From Mucilaginibacter sp. PPCGB 2223 (GTDB lineage Bacteria > Bacteroidota > Bacteroidia > Sphingobacteriales > Sphingobacteriaceae), in assembly GCF_001705515.1 (NCBI RefSeq), contig NZ_MDJS01000004.1, forward strand, positions 434,001 through 498,000: DNA of 64,000 nt, given 5' to 3'. The notes under the pieces were generated by a model. The model saw nothing but the letters and a program-made list of their open reading frames with translations, ran no database searches and was not told the origin of the DNA. Both the position numbers and the translations under genes were made by a program. Shown here piece after piece: positions 1 through 9,281 of this stretch (its first letter is position 1; each line of letters starts with the position of its first letter).

Positions 1-86
1 GCAAAACACCCGTGTAGTTATAAATTGCATGCATAATAGTTCGAAATCAGGAGGAACTTCGAACAGCTTTTAAAGTTTTATCAGAC

Positions 87-935
87 CTATTTCGAGATCA
101 AATTATACAGCTCATCCAGCTTCGGCGTGAGCACGATCTCGATGCGGCGGTTTTTGGCCAGCGCTTCGGGTGTGTTACCGGTATCGATTGGCTGGAACTC
201 GCTTTTACCGGTGGCGGTTAAACGTACCGGGTCGATCTTTTCGACTTCGGTTAAGTAACGGGTTACCGAGGTGGCGCGCAGCACGCTCAGGTCCCAGTTA
301 TCTTTGATCTGGCCGAGGTTGATCACCTTTTTGTTATCGGTATTGCCTTCAACCGAGATGTTGATATCGGGCTCCTTATTTAATACCACGGCCAGTTGTT
401 TTAAAGCGGCTTTGCCTTTTTCGTCGATCACGATACTGCCCGAAGGGAAAAGCAGTTTATCGGTAAGCGAAACGTATACCTTGCCGTTGCGGATATCGAC
501 ACTCAAGCCACTTTGCTGAAAGCCCAGTAAAGCTTTTTGCAGTTTCTCTTTCAGGGCGTTGGTAGCGGCATCGCGTTTACGCAAAATTTCTTCCACTTCT
601 TTTAAGCGGGCTTCGCGGGCCTGCAGATCGCTGGATAGCTGATTTACTTTTGAGGTGGTCGATGTCAGGTTATTATTCAGTGAGCTGTATTTATCGCTCA
701 GGGCGTTATAGCTATCCTTTGCCGCAGCCAGTTGGCCCTGCAGGTCGGCTATTTCGCGGTGCAGTTTGGCGGTATCGCTTTGCAGGCGCGAAACCTGTGC
801 TTCGAGCGTGCCGGTGCGGGTGGTGAGCGAATCCTGAGTAGCTAATAAGGCTTTATATTTTTTTGGCGAAAGCACCACGCAGGAGTGCAGTACAAAGCAT
901 GCGGAAATCAGACAAAGGATGTGTTTTACTTTCAT
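87..935 (-). CDS. OmpA-family outer-membrane lipoprotein
   Basis: 282 aa starting at the ATG whose first base is 935. The N-terminus is a lipoprotein signal ending in LHSC (Cys19). Residues about 30-130 are a heptad-like coiled coil rich in Gln, Leu and Ser. Residues about 150-280 form an OmpA peptidoglycan-binding domain, including a GNTDN segment and the late NRRIEI motif. It probably tethers the outer membrane to peptidoglycan. A longer reading to 962 would place extra residues before the signal peptide and is less likely. It lies 43 nt after the DUF2461 gene on the same strand, so it may be read through from the respiratory operon, but nothing ties it to respiration. Confidence 0.88.
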   Translation of the reverse strand: MKVKHILCLISACFVLHSCVVLSPKKYKALLATQDSLTTRTGTLEAQVSRLQSDTAKLHREIADLQGQLAAAKDSYNALSDKYSSLNNNLTSTTSKVNQLSSDLQAREARLKEVEEILRKRDAATNALKEKLQKALLGFQQSGLSVDIRNGKVYVSLTDKLLFPSGSIVIDEKGKAALKQLAVVLNKEPDINISVEGNTDNKKVINLGQIKDNWDLSVLRATSVTRYLTEVEKIDPVRLTATGKSEFQPIDTGNTPEALAKNRRIEIVLTPKLDELYNLISK

Positions 936-978
936 GGGCCGGTAGTGTTTGCGTATATGCAATAATAACGATTAAATA

Positions 979-1635
979 TTAAGCCAATGCGTTTTTTAAG
1001 AAAGTTGTGAGCGGGTAAATATAGCCCAGCACCTCGGCTACCCGTTTAGGCGAATCTTTCTTCATCATCTCGGCATCGGTTAGCTGATGCAGGGCGGCAA
1101 AGCTTTTGAGCTTGATGAGGCTGATGTTTTCGTTATCAGGTTCATATTCGCGCGGGGCGCCTTTGAGCTGTTCCTGATGGCGGAACTCGCCGAAGAGCTT
1201 TTTGAATTCGGGCCGGTCGATGATCTTTTTCAGGTCGTCGCCATTATAATCTATCTCCTGGCGGATGAGCTTGAGGTGATCGCCTTCGGGCATCCAGTAG
1301 CCGCCGCCGGCCAGGTTACGGCCGGGCTGTACCTGCACATAGTAACCGATATGCACTTTGGTATTGCGCAGGTTACCGATACCGAAATTATCTTTATACG
1401 GCGTTTTATCTTTACTGAAGCGGATATCGCGGTAGATGCGCATCACGCACTTTTTAGGGTCGAGATCGGCAGCTACGGCTTTATCAAAACGGTTGAGCTC
1501 TTTGATGAGCTCGCCGGTAAAATCCTGTACGTTTTCTTTAGCTTCTTCGTAGCGTTGTTTGTTATCGGTAAACCACTCGCGGTTATTGTTTGCGGCCAGA
1601 TCGGATAAAAAGTTAAACGTGCTTTGGGTTATCAT
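979..1635 (-). CDS. DUF2461 family protein
   Basis: 218 aa. The N-terminal NNREWFTDNKQRYEEAK and the central MRIYRDIRFSKDKTPYKDN are hallmarks of DUF2461 (TIGR02453), a family of unknown function found in bacteria and fungi. There is no signal peptide or membrane segment, so it is predicted to be cytosolic. The start codon lies inside the end of the DUF983 gene (23-nt overlap), so the two are probably translated from one message. Confidence 0.88.
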   Translation of the reverse strand: MITQSTFNFLSDLAANNNREWFTDNKQRYEEAKENVQDFTGELIKELNRFDKAVAADLDPKKCVMRIYRDIRFSKDKTPYKDNFGIGNLRNTKVHIGYYVQVQPGRNLAGGGYWMPEGDHLKLIRQEIDYNGDDLKKIIDRPEFKKLFGEFRHQEQLKGAPREYEPDNENISLIKLKSFAALHQLTDAEMMKKDSPKRVAEVLGYIYPLTTFLKNALA

Positions 1636-2020
1636 CGGTATCTAAGTGTGGTTGGTAGTGCACTTTGGGCGAGAGCCAATATAGCAAAAACACACGCGAG
1701 TAACGAAACGTTAAGGGCGATAACAGGAAACATCCACCTAAAATTACGGCGATATACAACCAGGGCGAATCGGTATTGTGGGTAAGGAGGTAAGTACCCG
1801 TCCACAAGGCACCGGCATACATCACATTGAGCGCGTAGCTTACATACATGGCGGCATAAAAATAGCCCGGTTCGATCTCGAAGCGCATACCGCAATGCGG
1901 GCAAAACTCATTTATTTTATTCGAACCAAAATTGTATGCGCCACCCTGAAACATATTGCCGCGGCGGCAACGGGGGCATTTGGCATGGAGCATAGCCCAC
2001 GATTTTGAAGTTTGGGGCAT
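1613..2020 (-). CDS. DUF983 membrane protein with paired Cys motifs
   Basis: 135 aa. Two Cys pairs, CPRC near residue 15 and CPHC near residue 41, form a zinc-ribbon-like N-terminus. Two hydrophobic segments follow (about 55-75 and 85-110). This matches the DUF983 family, which often accompanies heme-copper oxidase genes. Its position at the distal end of the oxidase run fits an accessory or assembly role. That role is inferred from context only. It overlaps the next gene by 23 nt. Confidence 0.85.
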   Translation of the reverse strand: MPQTSKSWAMLHAKCPRCRRGNMFQGGAYNFGSNKINEFCPHCGMRFEIEPGYFYAAMYVSYALNVMYAGALWTGTYLLTHNTDSPWLYIAVILGGCFLLSPLTFRYSRVFLLYWLSPKVHYQPHLDTDDNPKHV

Positions 2021-2050
2021 TGGAGTGTTATTTAATCCCCGTAAGGGAAA

Positions 2051-2323
2051 TTAGTTAAGATTAAGTTTTTCGCTGCGCATGTTGAGTTCAACATTTTTGC
2101 GGCGGTATTTTTTATACCATAAAAAGCCAACAGCTGCAACTGCGAGATAAGGAGCTGCCAGCAAATACATAATACCATGATTAAGGCCGTTGGCCTGTTT
2201 GCCGCCGTTTTGCTTATTACTCTCCACATTAACCGAACACACGGTGCACTGGGCCTTTACCGGCTTACCCGGCAGGGTTAAACCTAATACGGCTACAAAC
2301 AGCAATAGCTTTAAGTATTTCAT
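2051..2323 (-). CDS. Small exported or membrane protein with a CxxC pair
   Basis: 90 aa, not recognised as a named family. It has an N-terminal signal peptide ending about residue 24, followed at once by CTVC, then a polar Asn/Gly/Lys segment, one hydrophobic helix (about 50-70) and a basic, Lys/Arg-rich C-terminus. The predicted topology puts the Cys pair outside the cytoplasmic membrane. It sits between the DUF420 and DUF983 genes in the oxidase cluster, so a redox or copper-related assembly role is possible but unproven. Confidence 0.7.
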   Translation of the reverse strand: MKYLKLLLFVAVLGLTLPGKPVKAQCTVCSVNVESNKQNGGKQANGLNHGIMYLLAAPYLAVAAVGFLWYKKYRRKNVELNMRSEKLNLN

Positions 2324-2348
2324 GCAGCAAATTTACCAAAAATTAAAC

Positions 2349-2921
2349 TTAAAAATGGTAATACGGCGATATCAATAAATAAACGATAACACCGGTCACG
2401 GTTACATAGAGCCAGATAGGGAACGTCCACCGTACGAGTTTTTTATGCTTTTCGACCTGCATCTGCAAACCGCGGTAAAAGCTCAACAAAATTAAGGGCA
2501 ATACCGCGGCGGCCAGTACGATGTGCGTTATCAGGATGAAATAATAAACATACCGGAAACTGCCTACCGCGCCAATCTCCAGGGCCGATAGCTGGCCATC
2601 GCCATCCAGGTCGCCATAACGTGTTTCGGGCGCGAGGTAATGAAACACTATATACGATACCAGGAATAAGGCCGACAGGCAAAAAGCTGCGATGTTGATA
2701 CGTTTATGTACAGCAATATTGCCTTTGCGGATAAAATATAAAGATACTACCAATAGTACGCTGCACGTGCCGTTCAGCATAGCATTAAGCTTTGGCAAAA
2801 AGTAAGTGAATGACGGCAATACCTCTGGCGCCGGGATAAGTTTACGGTTGAGTATCAAAACCACTAAAAAAACAAATATGGAAACGCCTGCTATAAAACG
2901 GAATATAAGTTTATCGTTCAT
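2349..2921 (-). CDS. DUF420 (CtaM-like) membrane protein
   Basis: 190 aa with about five hydrophobic segments and a polar, GDLDGDGQ-containing loop in the middle. It fits DUF420, the family of Staphylococcus aureus CtaM and Bacillus YozB, which is needed for making active heme-A oxidases. It lies 43 nt downstream of the SCO1 gene, as expected for an oxidase assembly factor. Exact function in Bacteroidota is not established from sequence. Confidence 0.85.
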   Translation of the reverse strand: MNDKLIFRFIAGVSIFVFLVVLILNRKLIPAPEVLPSFTYFLPKLNAMLNGTCSVLLVVSLYFIRKGNIAVHKRINIAAFCLSALFLVSYIVFHYLAPETRYGDLDGDGQLSALEIGAVGSFRYVYYFILITHIVLAAAVLPLILLSFYRGLQMQVEKHKKLVRWTFPIWLYVTVTGVIVYLLISPYYHF

Positions 2922-2964
2922 TGTATTATTGAGCTAAAAGCCAATTATCTGATTAAGCTGTTTA

Positions 2965-3681
2965 CTACATCTCCGGTGTTTCGACCTTGCGGAGCTCTTC
3001 GGTTATCTGTACCCGGATCTCGTCGTCAAGGCGTTGCATATCGGTAACCGATGTGCCCGAATAATACCCCCGTATGCGGCGACTGGCATCAACCATGATC
3101 ACTTTATCACTGTAGATGAAATCATCTTTACCCGGGCCCGACTTTAGGGCGTTTACCAGCAATCCCTGCCTTGCCAGGCGGTAGATGTTGGTGGTATCGC
3201 CGGTTAAAAAACTCCATTTATTACTGCTAAGGCCGTACTGCGCTGCATATTTTTTCAAAGCTCCCGGCGTATCGCGATCGGGATCGACGGTAACAGATAC
3301 AAACTGTATCAGCTTATTTTTCTGATACCCTTTCGCCAGCGAATCGAGGTTGCTGTTAACCTGTGCGCAAACAGTCGGGCAGTTAGAGAAAAAGAATGAA
3401 AAGATGACGATCTTTTTTTCGAAGGTTTTTAAAGTTACCGGCCGGCCATCCTGATCGGTCAAATTAAAATCGCTTACCTCGTGATAGATGGTATCGGGTA
3501 TACGTTTACCGTGAAAACCCTTGTGGGTGGTTTTGGCCACTATTTTAGGGCCGTAAATGGGCAGCGGCTTATACCTGTTTTTACCTTTCGCGGTAAGTAA
3601 ATAATATAAAAATCCCGGCACTGCTAAAATGAGCGCCAGGATTACTATGTTTTTAATACCCTTTAAGATAGGGGATGCCAT
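2965..3681 (-). CDS. SCO1/SenC-family protein, copper-ligand His replaced
   Basis: 238 aa. An N-terminal membrane anchor (about 11-30) precedes a thioredoxin-like domain. The metal-binding CxxxC is present as CPTVC (Cys101 and Cys105), and DPDRDTP follows. SCO1 proteins deliver copper to, or reduce, the CuA site of oxidase subunit II. The third copper ligand, a His in the late segment before a hydrophobic strand, appears to be Tyr here (FIYSDKVIMVD). Its start overlaps the subunit IV gene by 19 nt, indicating coupling. Confidence 0.88.
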   Translation of the reverse strand: MASPILKGIKNIVILALILAVPGFLYYLLTAKGKNRYKPLPIYGPKIVAKTTHKGFHGKRIPDTIYHEVSDFNLTDQDGRPVTLKTFEKKIVIFSFFFSNCPTVCAQVNSNLDSLAKGYQKNKLIQFVSVTVDPDRDTPGALKKYAAQYGLSSNKWSFLTGDTTNIYRLARQGLLVNALKSGPGKDDFIYSDKVIMVDASRRIRGYYSGTSVTDMQRLDDEIRVQITEELRKVETPEM

Positions 3682-4016
3682 ACATCAAACCAGTGATGGC
3701 TTTCGTTAGTTAACACTAATATCAAACCGATAATAAACAGCGTAGGCACTACTATGGCATAGATTAAAGTGATCTTTTCGAACTTTAAATGCATAAAGAA
3801 AGCCACGATATAGAAAGCCTTGGCCAGGGTTAACACAATGTAAACCGGGTTTGCGCTGTGGTAAGTCATTTTACCATGCGGTACCAGGTAAAGTGCGATA
3901 AAGAATTCGATACAGGTAATGGCCGAAAGGATAAGCGCCACTTTAACGATCCTTCCTTTGGTCATGGTATCGCCGTGCTCTTCGCCGGCGTGTATATGTG
4001 TTGGTTCTGTAGACAT
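3663..4016 (-). CDS. Cytochrome c oxidase subunit IV (COX4_pro type)
   Basis: 117 aa with three hydrophobic helices and a His-containing N-terminus (HIHAGEEHGD). Size, helix pattern and position directly after the subunit III gene match bacterial oxidase subunit IV, a small non-catalytic membrane subunit. The 3' end overlaps the SCO1 start by 19 nt. Confidence 0.85.
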   Translation of the reverse strand: MSTEPTHIHAGEEHGDTMTKGRIVKVALILSAITCIEFFIALYLVPHGKMTYHSANPVYIVLTLAKAFYIVAFFMHLKFEKITLIYAIVVPTLFIIGLILVLTNESHHWFDVWHPLS

Positions 4017-4036
4017 GATATACGATGTTTAAGAGA

Positions 4037-4759
4037 TTATACTAAATAGAAGAAGGTAAATACGAATACCCAAACCAGATCTACAAAGTGCCAGTACAGA
4101 CCAACTTTTTCGATCATCAGGTAGCTGCCGCGCTTTTCGTAAGTGCCCAGCAACACATTGATGGTAATAATGATATTGATAATAACCCCGGTGAATACGT
4201 GGAAACCGTGGAAACCGGTAATGGTAAAGAACAGGTTTGCAAACTGGTGCGTAGATACGGATGATGCCGCAGTTATCGGATCGTTAAAAAACTCCTTTAG
4301 TTTTTCGGCATCCGGGATATGGCCCCACCAGAAGCCTTCGCCATGCAGGTGAGTCCACTCTAAAGCCTGGCAGCCCAGGAACATGAAACCGCCTATTACG
4401 GTAGCGATCATCCACCAGGTTACCTCCTTTTTAGCCATACGATGGCCGGCTTCAACAGCCAATACCATGGTCACGGAGCTCAGGATGAGGATGAACGTCA
4501 TGATACCTACGAACACCAGGGGCGCGCCTTCGTTAACAGATGTTCCGGGTATCGACTGAAATACTTTATCGGCCGCAGGCCAGGTTGTGGCGCTAAAACG
4601 TAACGCCCCGTAGGAAATTAGTAGTGATGAAAAAGTAAACGCATCCGACAACAGGAAAAACCACATCATCAGCTTTCCATACTCTACCGAGAAAGGAGAC
4701 CTTCCGCCTGCCCATGGGGTTGTTTTAACTTCGTCAATTTCTGAAACTGCTGTGCTCAT
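4037..4759 (-). CDS. ctaE: Cytochrome c oxidase subunit III (long form)
   Basis: 240 aa, about six or seven transmembrane helices. Typical subunit III features are WTHLHGEGFWW in the middle, GFHGFHVFTG, and a final helix with YWHFVDLVWVFVF. Subunit III stabilises the oxidase and its proton pumping. It is one of two consecutive subunit III-type genes, lying 19 nt after the shorter one. This pairing is usual in Bacteroidota aa3-type clusters. Confidence 0.92.
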   Translation of the reverse strand: MSTAVSEIDEVKTTPWAGGRSPFSVEYGKLMMWFFLLSDAFTFSSLLISYGALRFSATTWPAADKVFQSIPGTSVNEGAPLVFVGIMTFILILSSVTMVLAVEAGHRMAKKEVTWWMIATVIGGFMFLGCQALEWTHLHGEGFWWGHIPDAEKLKEFFNDPITAASSVSTHQFANLFFTITGFHGFHVFTGVIINIIITINVLLGTYEKRGSYLMIEKVGLYWHFVDLVWVFVFTFFYLV

Positions 4760-4778
4760 TGCAATTAAATTGTAATTT

Positions 4779-5363
4779 TTAATATTGGTTCAAAAGTAAA
4801 AAAACATACAGATAAATCCATATAATATCGATAAAATGCCAAAAAATCGAAGCGAACTCCATTCTGAACAAATTTCGCACCTGGGGTATGTTTTTATAGC
4901 TGCCCGAAAGCGCGTTAAAAATTAAACCGAGGCCCGCTATTATATGCAGCAAATGCATGCCGGTAAATACGTAAATAAAAGATTGCGAAGCGTTTGGGTT
5001 AACAAAGTAAACTCCCATTTTAACCAATACGCTCCAGCCATAAATCTGTATGGCAAAAAAGGCTATGCCTAAAACAGCCGTGAGCCACAAAAACAAGCGT
5101 TGCTTATCGAACTGCAGGCGCTTTGCAGCGCGGCTTGCCATAAACAAAGTAACACTGCTTACCACAATTACCCCGGTGCTGTACATAAAAGCATGGGGCA
5201 AAATAATTTTTATGCCACGGCTGGTACTACCGCCGCTGTATACGATAAAGCCACTGGTTAAGGCCGCAAAAAACATAAATGAGGTAAAAATGAACAACCA
5301 CATATTAAATTTTTTGGGCGCCAGGTTAAGCTTGTCTTTATCTTGTTGTAACTGAGCCATCAT
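4779..5363 (-). CDS. Heme-copper oxidase subunit III family (short form)
   Basis: 194 aa, five predicted transmembrane helices. The GMHLLHIIAGL and FWHFIDIIWIYLY segments are typical of subunit III. It is shorter than its neighbour and probably contributes a second subunit III-like module to the oxidase. Two adjacent ATG codons (5363 and 5360) are possible starts. It lies just after ctaB. Confidence 0.9.
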   Translation of the reverse strand: MMAQLQQDKDKLNLAPKKFNMWLFIFTSFMFFAALTSGFIVYSGGSTSRGIKIILPHAFMYSTGVIVVSSVTLFMASRAAKRLQFDKQRLFLWLTAVLGIAFFAIQIYGWSVLVKMGVYFVNPNASQSFIYVFTGMHLLHIIAGLGLIFNALSGSYKNIPQVRNLFRMEFASIFWHFIDIIWIYLYVFLLLNQY

Positions 5364-5367
5364 TCAA

Positions 5368-6228
5368 CTAAACTTTTCCTAAAAAATTAAACAACAAAAC
5401 TAATTGTACTACCGGCAAAACAAAGAATGAGCAATACATCAATTTTTTTGCCGAAGGTATATCCAACGTCCGCACTAAATTGAACGCAAGGTATAAAAAT
5501 ATTACGCTGCAAACGAGCGATACCCCCCCTATGATCCAACCGCCAAAACCCATGATTGTTGGCAGTAAACTTACGGGCACCCATATCAGGGTAGTGATAA
5601 AGGTGATCACGGCACTCGTTTTATCGCGCTTGCCGGTTGGCAGCAGCCTGAAACCGGCCAGTTTATAATCATCATCCAAAACCCATGCTATGGCCCAGAA
5701 ATGCGGGAACTGCCATACAAACTGGATACCGAACAAAACCAGGGCGATCTTATCGATCTGCGGGTGCGCGGCTACATAGCCGATAAGCGGGGGCAGTGCG
5801 CCGGGTATAGCGCCTACAAATACTGCTATAGGCGATTTACGCTTTAATGGCGTATAAGCAAAAGCGTAAAGCAAAATAGAGAATACCGACAGGTAGCCGG
5901 TGGTAAAATTGAGTTTGCCTAAAACATAAGTGCCCATTATCCCCATAAACAAACCTATTACGAGGCCCTGCCCGGTAGTCATCCGGCCCGAGGGCATTGG
6001 CCTGTCCATGGTACGCTTCATGAGCTTATCCAGGTCTTTTTCGATGATCTCGTTAAAACAATTGGCCGCACCGGTAACTAAAAAGCCGCCTAAGATCAAT
6101 AACCCCCAGTTTCCCCAATCGATAACCCCGTTCACTTTGCTGCCGATAAGGAAAGATATCGATGCCGAAAATACCACGAGGAATGTCAGCCTGAATTTGA
6201 TCAGTTTCGAAAAATCGCTCATCTTCAT
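5368..6228 (-). CDS. ctaB: Protoheme IX farnesyltransferase (heme O synthase)
   Basis: 286 aa UbiA-family prenyltransferase that farnesylates heme b to heme o. The Asp-rich prenyl-diphosphate site is visible as NCFNEIIEKDLDKLMKRT near residue 60, with MDRPMPSG following, and there are eight or nine membrane helices. The ATG at 6228 overlaps the ctaA stop codon as ATGA, so that start is chosen over a longer TTG reading to 6243. The product feeds CtaA encoded just upstream. Confidence 0.93.
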   Translation of the reverse strand: MKMSDFSKLIKFRLTFLVVFSASISFLIGSKVNGVIDWGNWGLLILGGFLVTGAANCFNEIIEKDLDKLMKRTMDRPMPSGRMTTGQGLVIGLFMGIMGTYVLGKLNFTTGYLSVFSILLYAFAYTPLKRKSPIAVFVGAIPGALPPLIGYVAAHPQIDKIALVLFGIQFVWQFPHFWAIAWVLDDDYKLAGFRLLPTGKRDKTSAVITFITTLIWVPVSLLPTIMGFGGWIIGGVSLVCSVIFLYLAFNLVRTLDIPSAKKLMYCSFFVLPVVQLVLLFNFLGKV

Positions 6229-7289
6229 ACTCTTGCCCCCCAAACTTTAGCCGTTTTTTGCAGGTTTAATGCCAGGTATACCTGTGCGCCAAACACCAGG
6301 CTGGCCAATACGATATGGATAGCCTGCGCAACCGGCGGTAGCCCCCAATAAGATAAAGCAATACCCGAAACAATCTGCAGCATGATCATCAGAAACGTAA
6401 AACTCATCAATTGCTGCTGTATAGAATGCCTGCTGAAACCTTTACGGATAAGCGCATATAACAATACGTTAACAACCAATACCAATATGGATAGTTCGCG
6501 GTGGTTAATAAATACCGAACCTGCGTCTGCCACCCAGCCTTCGCGGGGTTGTCCCGGGAAACGGCTTGCCGCCATATCTACCGCTTCGCGTACTTCGGTA
6601 CCCAGGGCGATCTGGAGAATGCTGATCGCAATAGCGATATAAGCCATAAACTTAGTGATAGATTTAGTTTGCACGGCGTCGGTATTGTTAACGATAACGG
6701 CTTCGTGATAGGTGTAAATAGCTATGGCCAAAATAGCCAAGGCTAACAACATGTGCACGGTAACCGTCCAGCTCACCAGGTTGGTCGACACGACGATACT
6801 GCCAAACCAAGCCTGGAAAACGATCAGCAAAAGGTTAATTATGCTTGCAGCCACAATACGTTTGCGAACACGCGCGTAAGCAAAGGAGAACACTACGGTA
6901 AGCACCATAAAAACACCGGTAACCTCGCCTACCAGGCGGTTTATATACTCCGTCCAGGTTTTGGCGGCGTTAAACTCTTCGGGAACGAGGATGGATTTAT
7001 CGTTGCGGATGCGTTGTGCCAGATCTTTAAAACCAAAAGCATCCAATGTGCGGGCAAATCGCTCGTTTTTTTTGCTGCGCTGGGCAACATACCTGGCTTT
7101 ATAATCCTTTGGTATCTGGCTTACGCTGGTTGGCGGTACCAGGCAATCGAAACATTTGGGCCAGTCGGGGCACCCCATACCTGAGCCTGTACTACGTACT
7201 ACTCCGCCGGCTAAAATCACCAGAAAAACCAAGAACACAGTGACTAAGTTGATAGTCTGGAACCGTTTTTTCGCCGGGGATATCTTCAT
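6225..7289 (-). CDS. ctaA: Heme A synthase (COX15/CtaA)
   Basis: 354 aa, about eight transmembrane helices. The N-terminal GGVVRSTGSGMGCPDWPKCF is the family signature, including its Cys pair, and conserved heme-binding His residues lie in the helices (NRLVGEVTG, VHMLLAL, NHRELSI, IHIVLASL). It oxidises heme o to heme a for the oxidase. It is coupled to ctaB by ATGA. Confidence 0.94.
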   Translation of the reverse strand: MKISPAKKRFQTINLVTVFLVFLVILAGGVVRSTGSGMGCPDWPKCFDCLVPPTSVSQIPKDYKARYVAQRSKKNERFARTLDAFGFKDLAQRIRNDKSILVPEEFNAAKTWTEYINRLVGEVTGVFMVLTVVFSFAYARVRKRIVAASIINLLLIVFQAWFGSIVVSTNLVSWTVTVHMLLALAILAIAIYTYHEAVIVNNTDAVQTKSITKFMAYIAIAISILQIALGTEVREAVDMAASRFPGQPREGWVADAGSVFINHRELSILVLVVNVLLYALIRKGFSRHSIQQQLMSFTFLMIMLQIVSGIALSYWGLPPVAQAIHIVLASLVFGAQVYLALNLQKTAKVWGARV

Positions 7290-7374
7290 TTAAAATACGT
7301 TTGTAAAAAAGTAGGGTACCTGCTTAGGAAAACTCCCGCTACAGATACCCCAAAATATCAGATCGCTTGCTCGC

Positions 7375-9264
7375 TTATTTTACTTCTTCCTGGGGCTTGT
7401 TTGCTAAGTCCCATTTGCTTTGCGCTTCAAGGCCAGCTTCATTGTCTTCAAAATCGTGAGGCAGGTTTGAGCTCATGGTTTGCGAGAAAGGTACCGTCTG
7501 CGGGATGAAATCCTCGTCGTGGCCAGGCTTGCTATAATCGTAAGGCCAGCGGTAAACGGTTGGTATTTCGCCGGGCCAGTTGCCGTGAATATGCTCAACG
7601 GGTGCTGTCCACTCCAAAGTATTTGAGTTCCATGGGTTTTGTGTTGTTTTCTTACCCCAGAAGATTGAATGTATAAAATTATACAGGAATGCTACCTGCG
7701 CCAATGCCGACATGATCGCTGCCCAGGTAATGAATGTATTAACTGATAACCAGCGCGCCATCGATTTAAACTCGGTAAAGGCGTAGTAACGGCGTGGTAC
7801 GCCATCCAGGCCCATAAAGTGCATCGGGAAGAACACCAGGTAAGCACCGATGAAAGTTAACCAGAAATGCAGGTAACCTAATTTTTCGTCCATCAAACGG
7901 CCGAACATTTTAGGGAACCAGTGATAAACCCCCGAAAGCATACCAAAGATGGCTGCCGAACCCATTACCAGGTGGAAGTGGGCAACCACGAAATAGGTAT
8001 CGTGCAGGTTGATATCCAAAGCAGCGTTACCCAGGAAGATACCTGTCAAACCACCGGAGATAAAGAAGGATACCAGGCCGATAGCGAATAACATAGCAGG
8101 TGTAAACCTGATGTTACCGCGCCACAAGGTAGCCAGGTAGTTGAATGTTTTTACAGCAGATGGTACCGCGATGATCAGTGTGGTGATCATGAACACCCCG
8201 CCCAGGAACGGGTTCATACCCGTAACGAACATGTGGTGCCCCCATACGATGAACGACAATACCGAGATACCGATCAGCGAGTAAACCATGGCATGGTAAC
8301 CAAAGATCGGTTTACGCGAGTTGGTGGCGATAACTTCGGATGAGATACCCAAAGCAGGCATAATTACGATATATACCTCGGGGTGGCCCAGGAACCAGAA
8401 CAAGTGCTGGAACAGGATTGGGCTGCCGCCTTCGAAAGGCATCACCTGGCCGTTAACCACAATCTCAGATAAATAGAAGCTGGTTCCGAAGCTGCGATCG
8501 AATATTAACAATACCACACCTGCAACCAGTACCGGGAACGCCAGTACGCCTAATACGGCGGTCAGGAAGAAAGCCCAAACGGTTAAAGGCATTTTCCAAA
8601 GGTCCATACCTTTGGTACGCATGTTCAATACGGTACTTACGTAGTTGATACCGCCCATTAAGGATGATGCTACGAAGCAGATCATGCTGATGAGCCAGAG
8701 CGTCATCCCCTCGCCCGAACCGGGCATCGCTTTTGGCAAAGCCGATAAAGGCGGATATATTGTCCAGCCGCCGCTTGCAGGGCCTTTTTGTACGAAGAAA
8801 GAGCTTAGCATGATAACGCTGGCTATAAAGAAGAACCAGTACGAAAGCATGTTCAGGAACGGAGAGGCCATATCGCGGGCGCCCACCTGTAACGGAATTA
8901 GCAGGTTACTGAAAGTACCGCTCAAACCTGCTGTTAACACAAAGAATACCATGATGGTACCATGGATGGTTACCAGCGACAGGTAAAAATCGGGCGATAA
9001 TTTGCCGCCCGGTGCAAAACGGCCCAATAAAGTTTCCAGCAGAGGGAAGGTCTTTTCAGGATAAGCCAGCTGAATACGGAACAGGATAGACAAGATCATG
9101 GCGATAACGGCCATAGTAATACCTGTGATGAGGAATTGCTTGGCGATCATCTTGTGATCCTGGCTAAAGATGTATTTAGTTATAAACGTATCATGATGGT
9201 GATGTTCGTGGTCGTCGTGACCATGGTGTGCAACCTCGTGACCGTGTACTGCTATTGTCGACAT
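7375..9264 (-). CDS. ctaD: Cytochrome c oxidase subunit I
   Basis: 629 aa catalytic subunit with about twelve helices. The CuB/heme a3 site is visible: HPEVYIVIMPALG carries the His-Tyr pair, then HHMFVTGMNP and HDTYFVVAHFHLVMG with the remaining heme and copper ligands. A His/Asp-rich N-terminal extension (HHGHDDHEHHHH) precedes the first helix. A cytosolic tail of about 90 residues follows the last helix. It lies 17 nt after ctaC. Confidence 0.96.
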   Translation of the reverse strand: MSTIAVHGHEVAHHGHDDHEHHHHDTFITKYIFSQDHKMIAKQFLITGITMAVIAMILSILFRIQLAYPEKTFPLLETLLGRFAPGGKLSPDFYLSLVTIHGTIMVFFVLTAGLSGTFSNLLIPLQVGARDMASPFLNMLSYWFFFIASVIMLSSFFVQKGPASGGWTIYPPLSALPKAMPGSGEGMTLWLISMICFVASSLMGGINYVSTVLNMRTKGMDLWKMPLTVWAFFLTAVLGVLAFPVLVAGVVLLIFDRSFGTSFYLSEIVVNGQVMPFEGGSPILFQHLFWFLGHPEVYIVIMPALGISSEVIATNSRKPIFGYHAMVYSLIGISVLSFIVWGHHMFVTGMNPFLGGVFMITTLIIAVPSAVKTFNYLATLWRGNIRFTPAMLFAIGLVSFFISGGLTGIFLGNAALDINLHDTYFVVAHFHLVMGSAAIFGMLSGVYHWFPKMFGRLMDEKLGYLHFWLTFIGAYLVFFPMHFMGLDGVPRRYYAFTEFKSMARWLSVNTFITWAAIMSALAQVAFLYNFIHSIFWGKKTTQNPWNSNTLEWTAPVEHIHGNWPGEIPTVYRWPYDYSKPGHDEDFIPQTVPFSQTMSSNLPHDFEDNEAGLEAQSKWDLANKPQEEVK

Positions 9265-9281
9265 ATTCTCTCTTCTTGAAA

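Noticed and set aside
1-86. Terminator of the respiratory run (gttcgaa and ttcgaac arms at 39-64)
   Set aside because: The arms are only 7 bp with a 12-nt loop and no T-tract on the minus strand.
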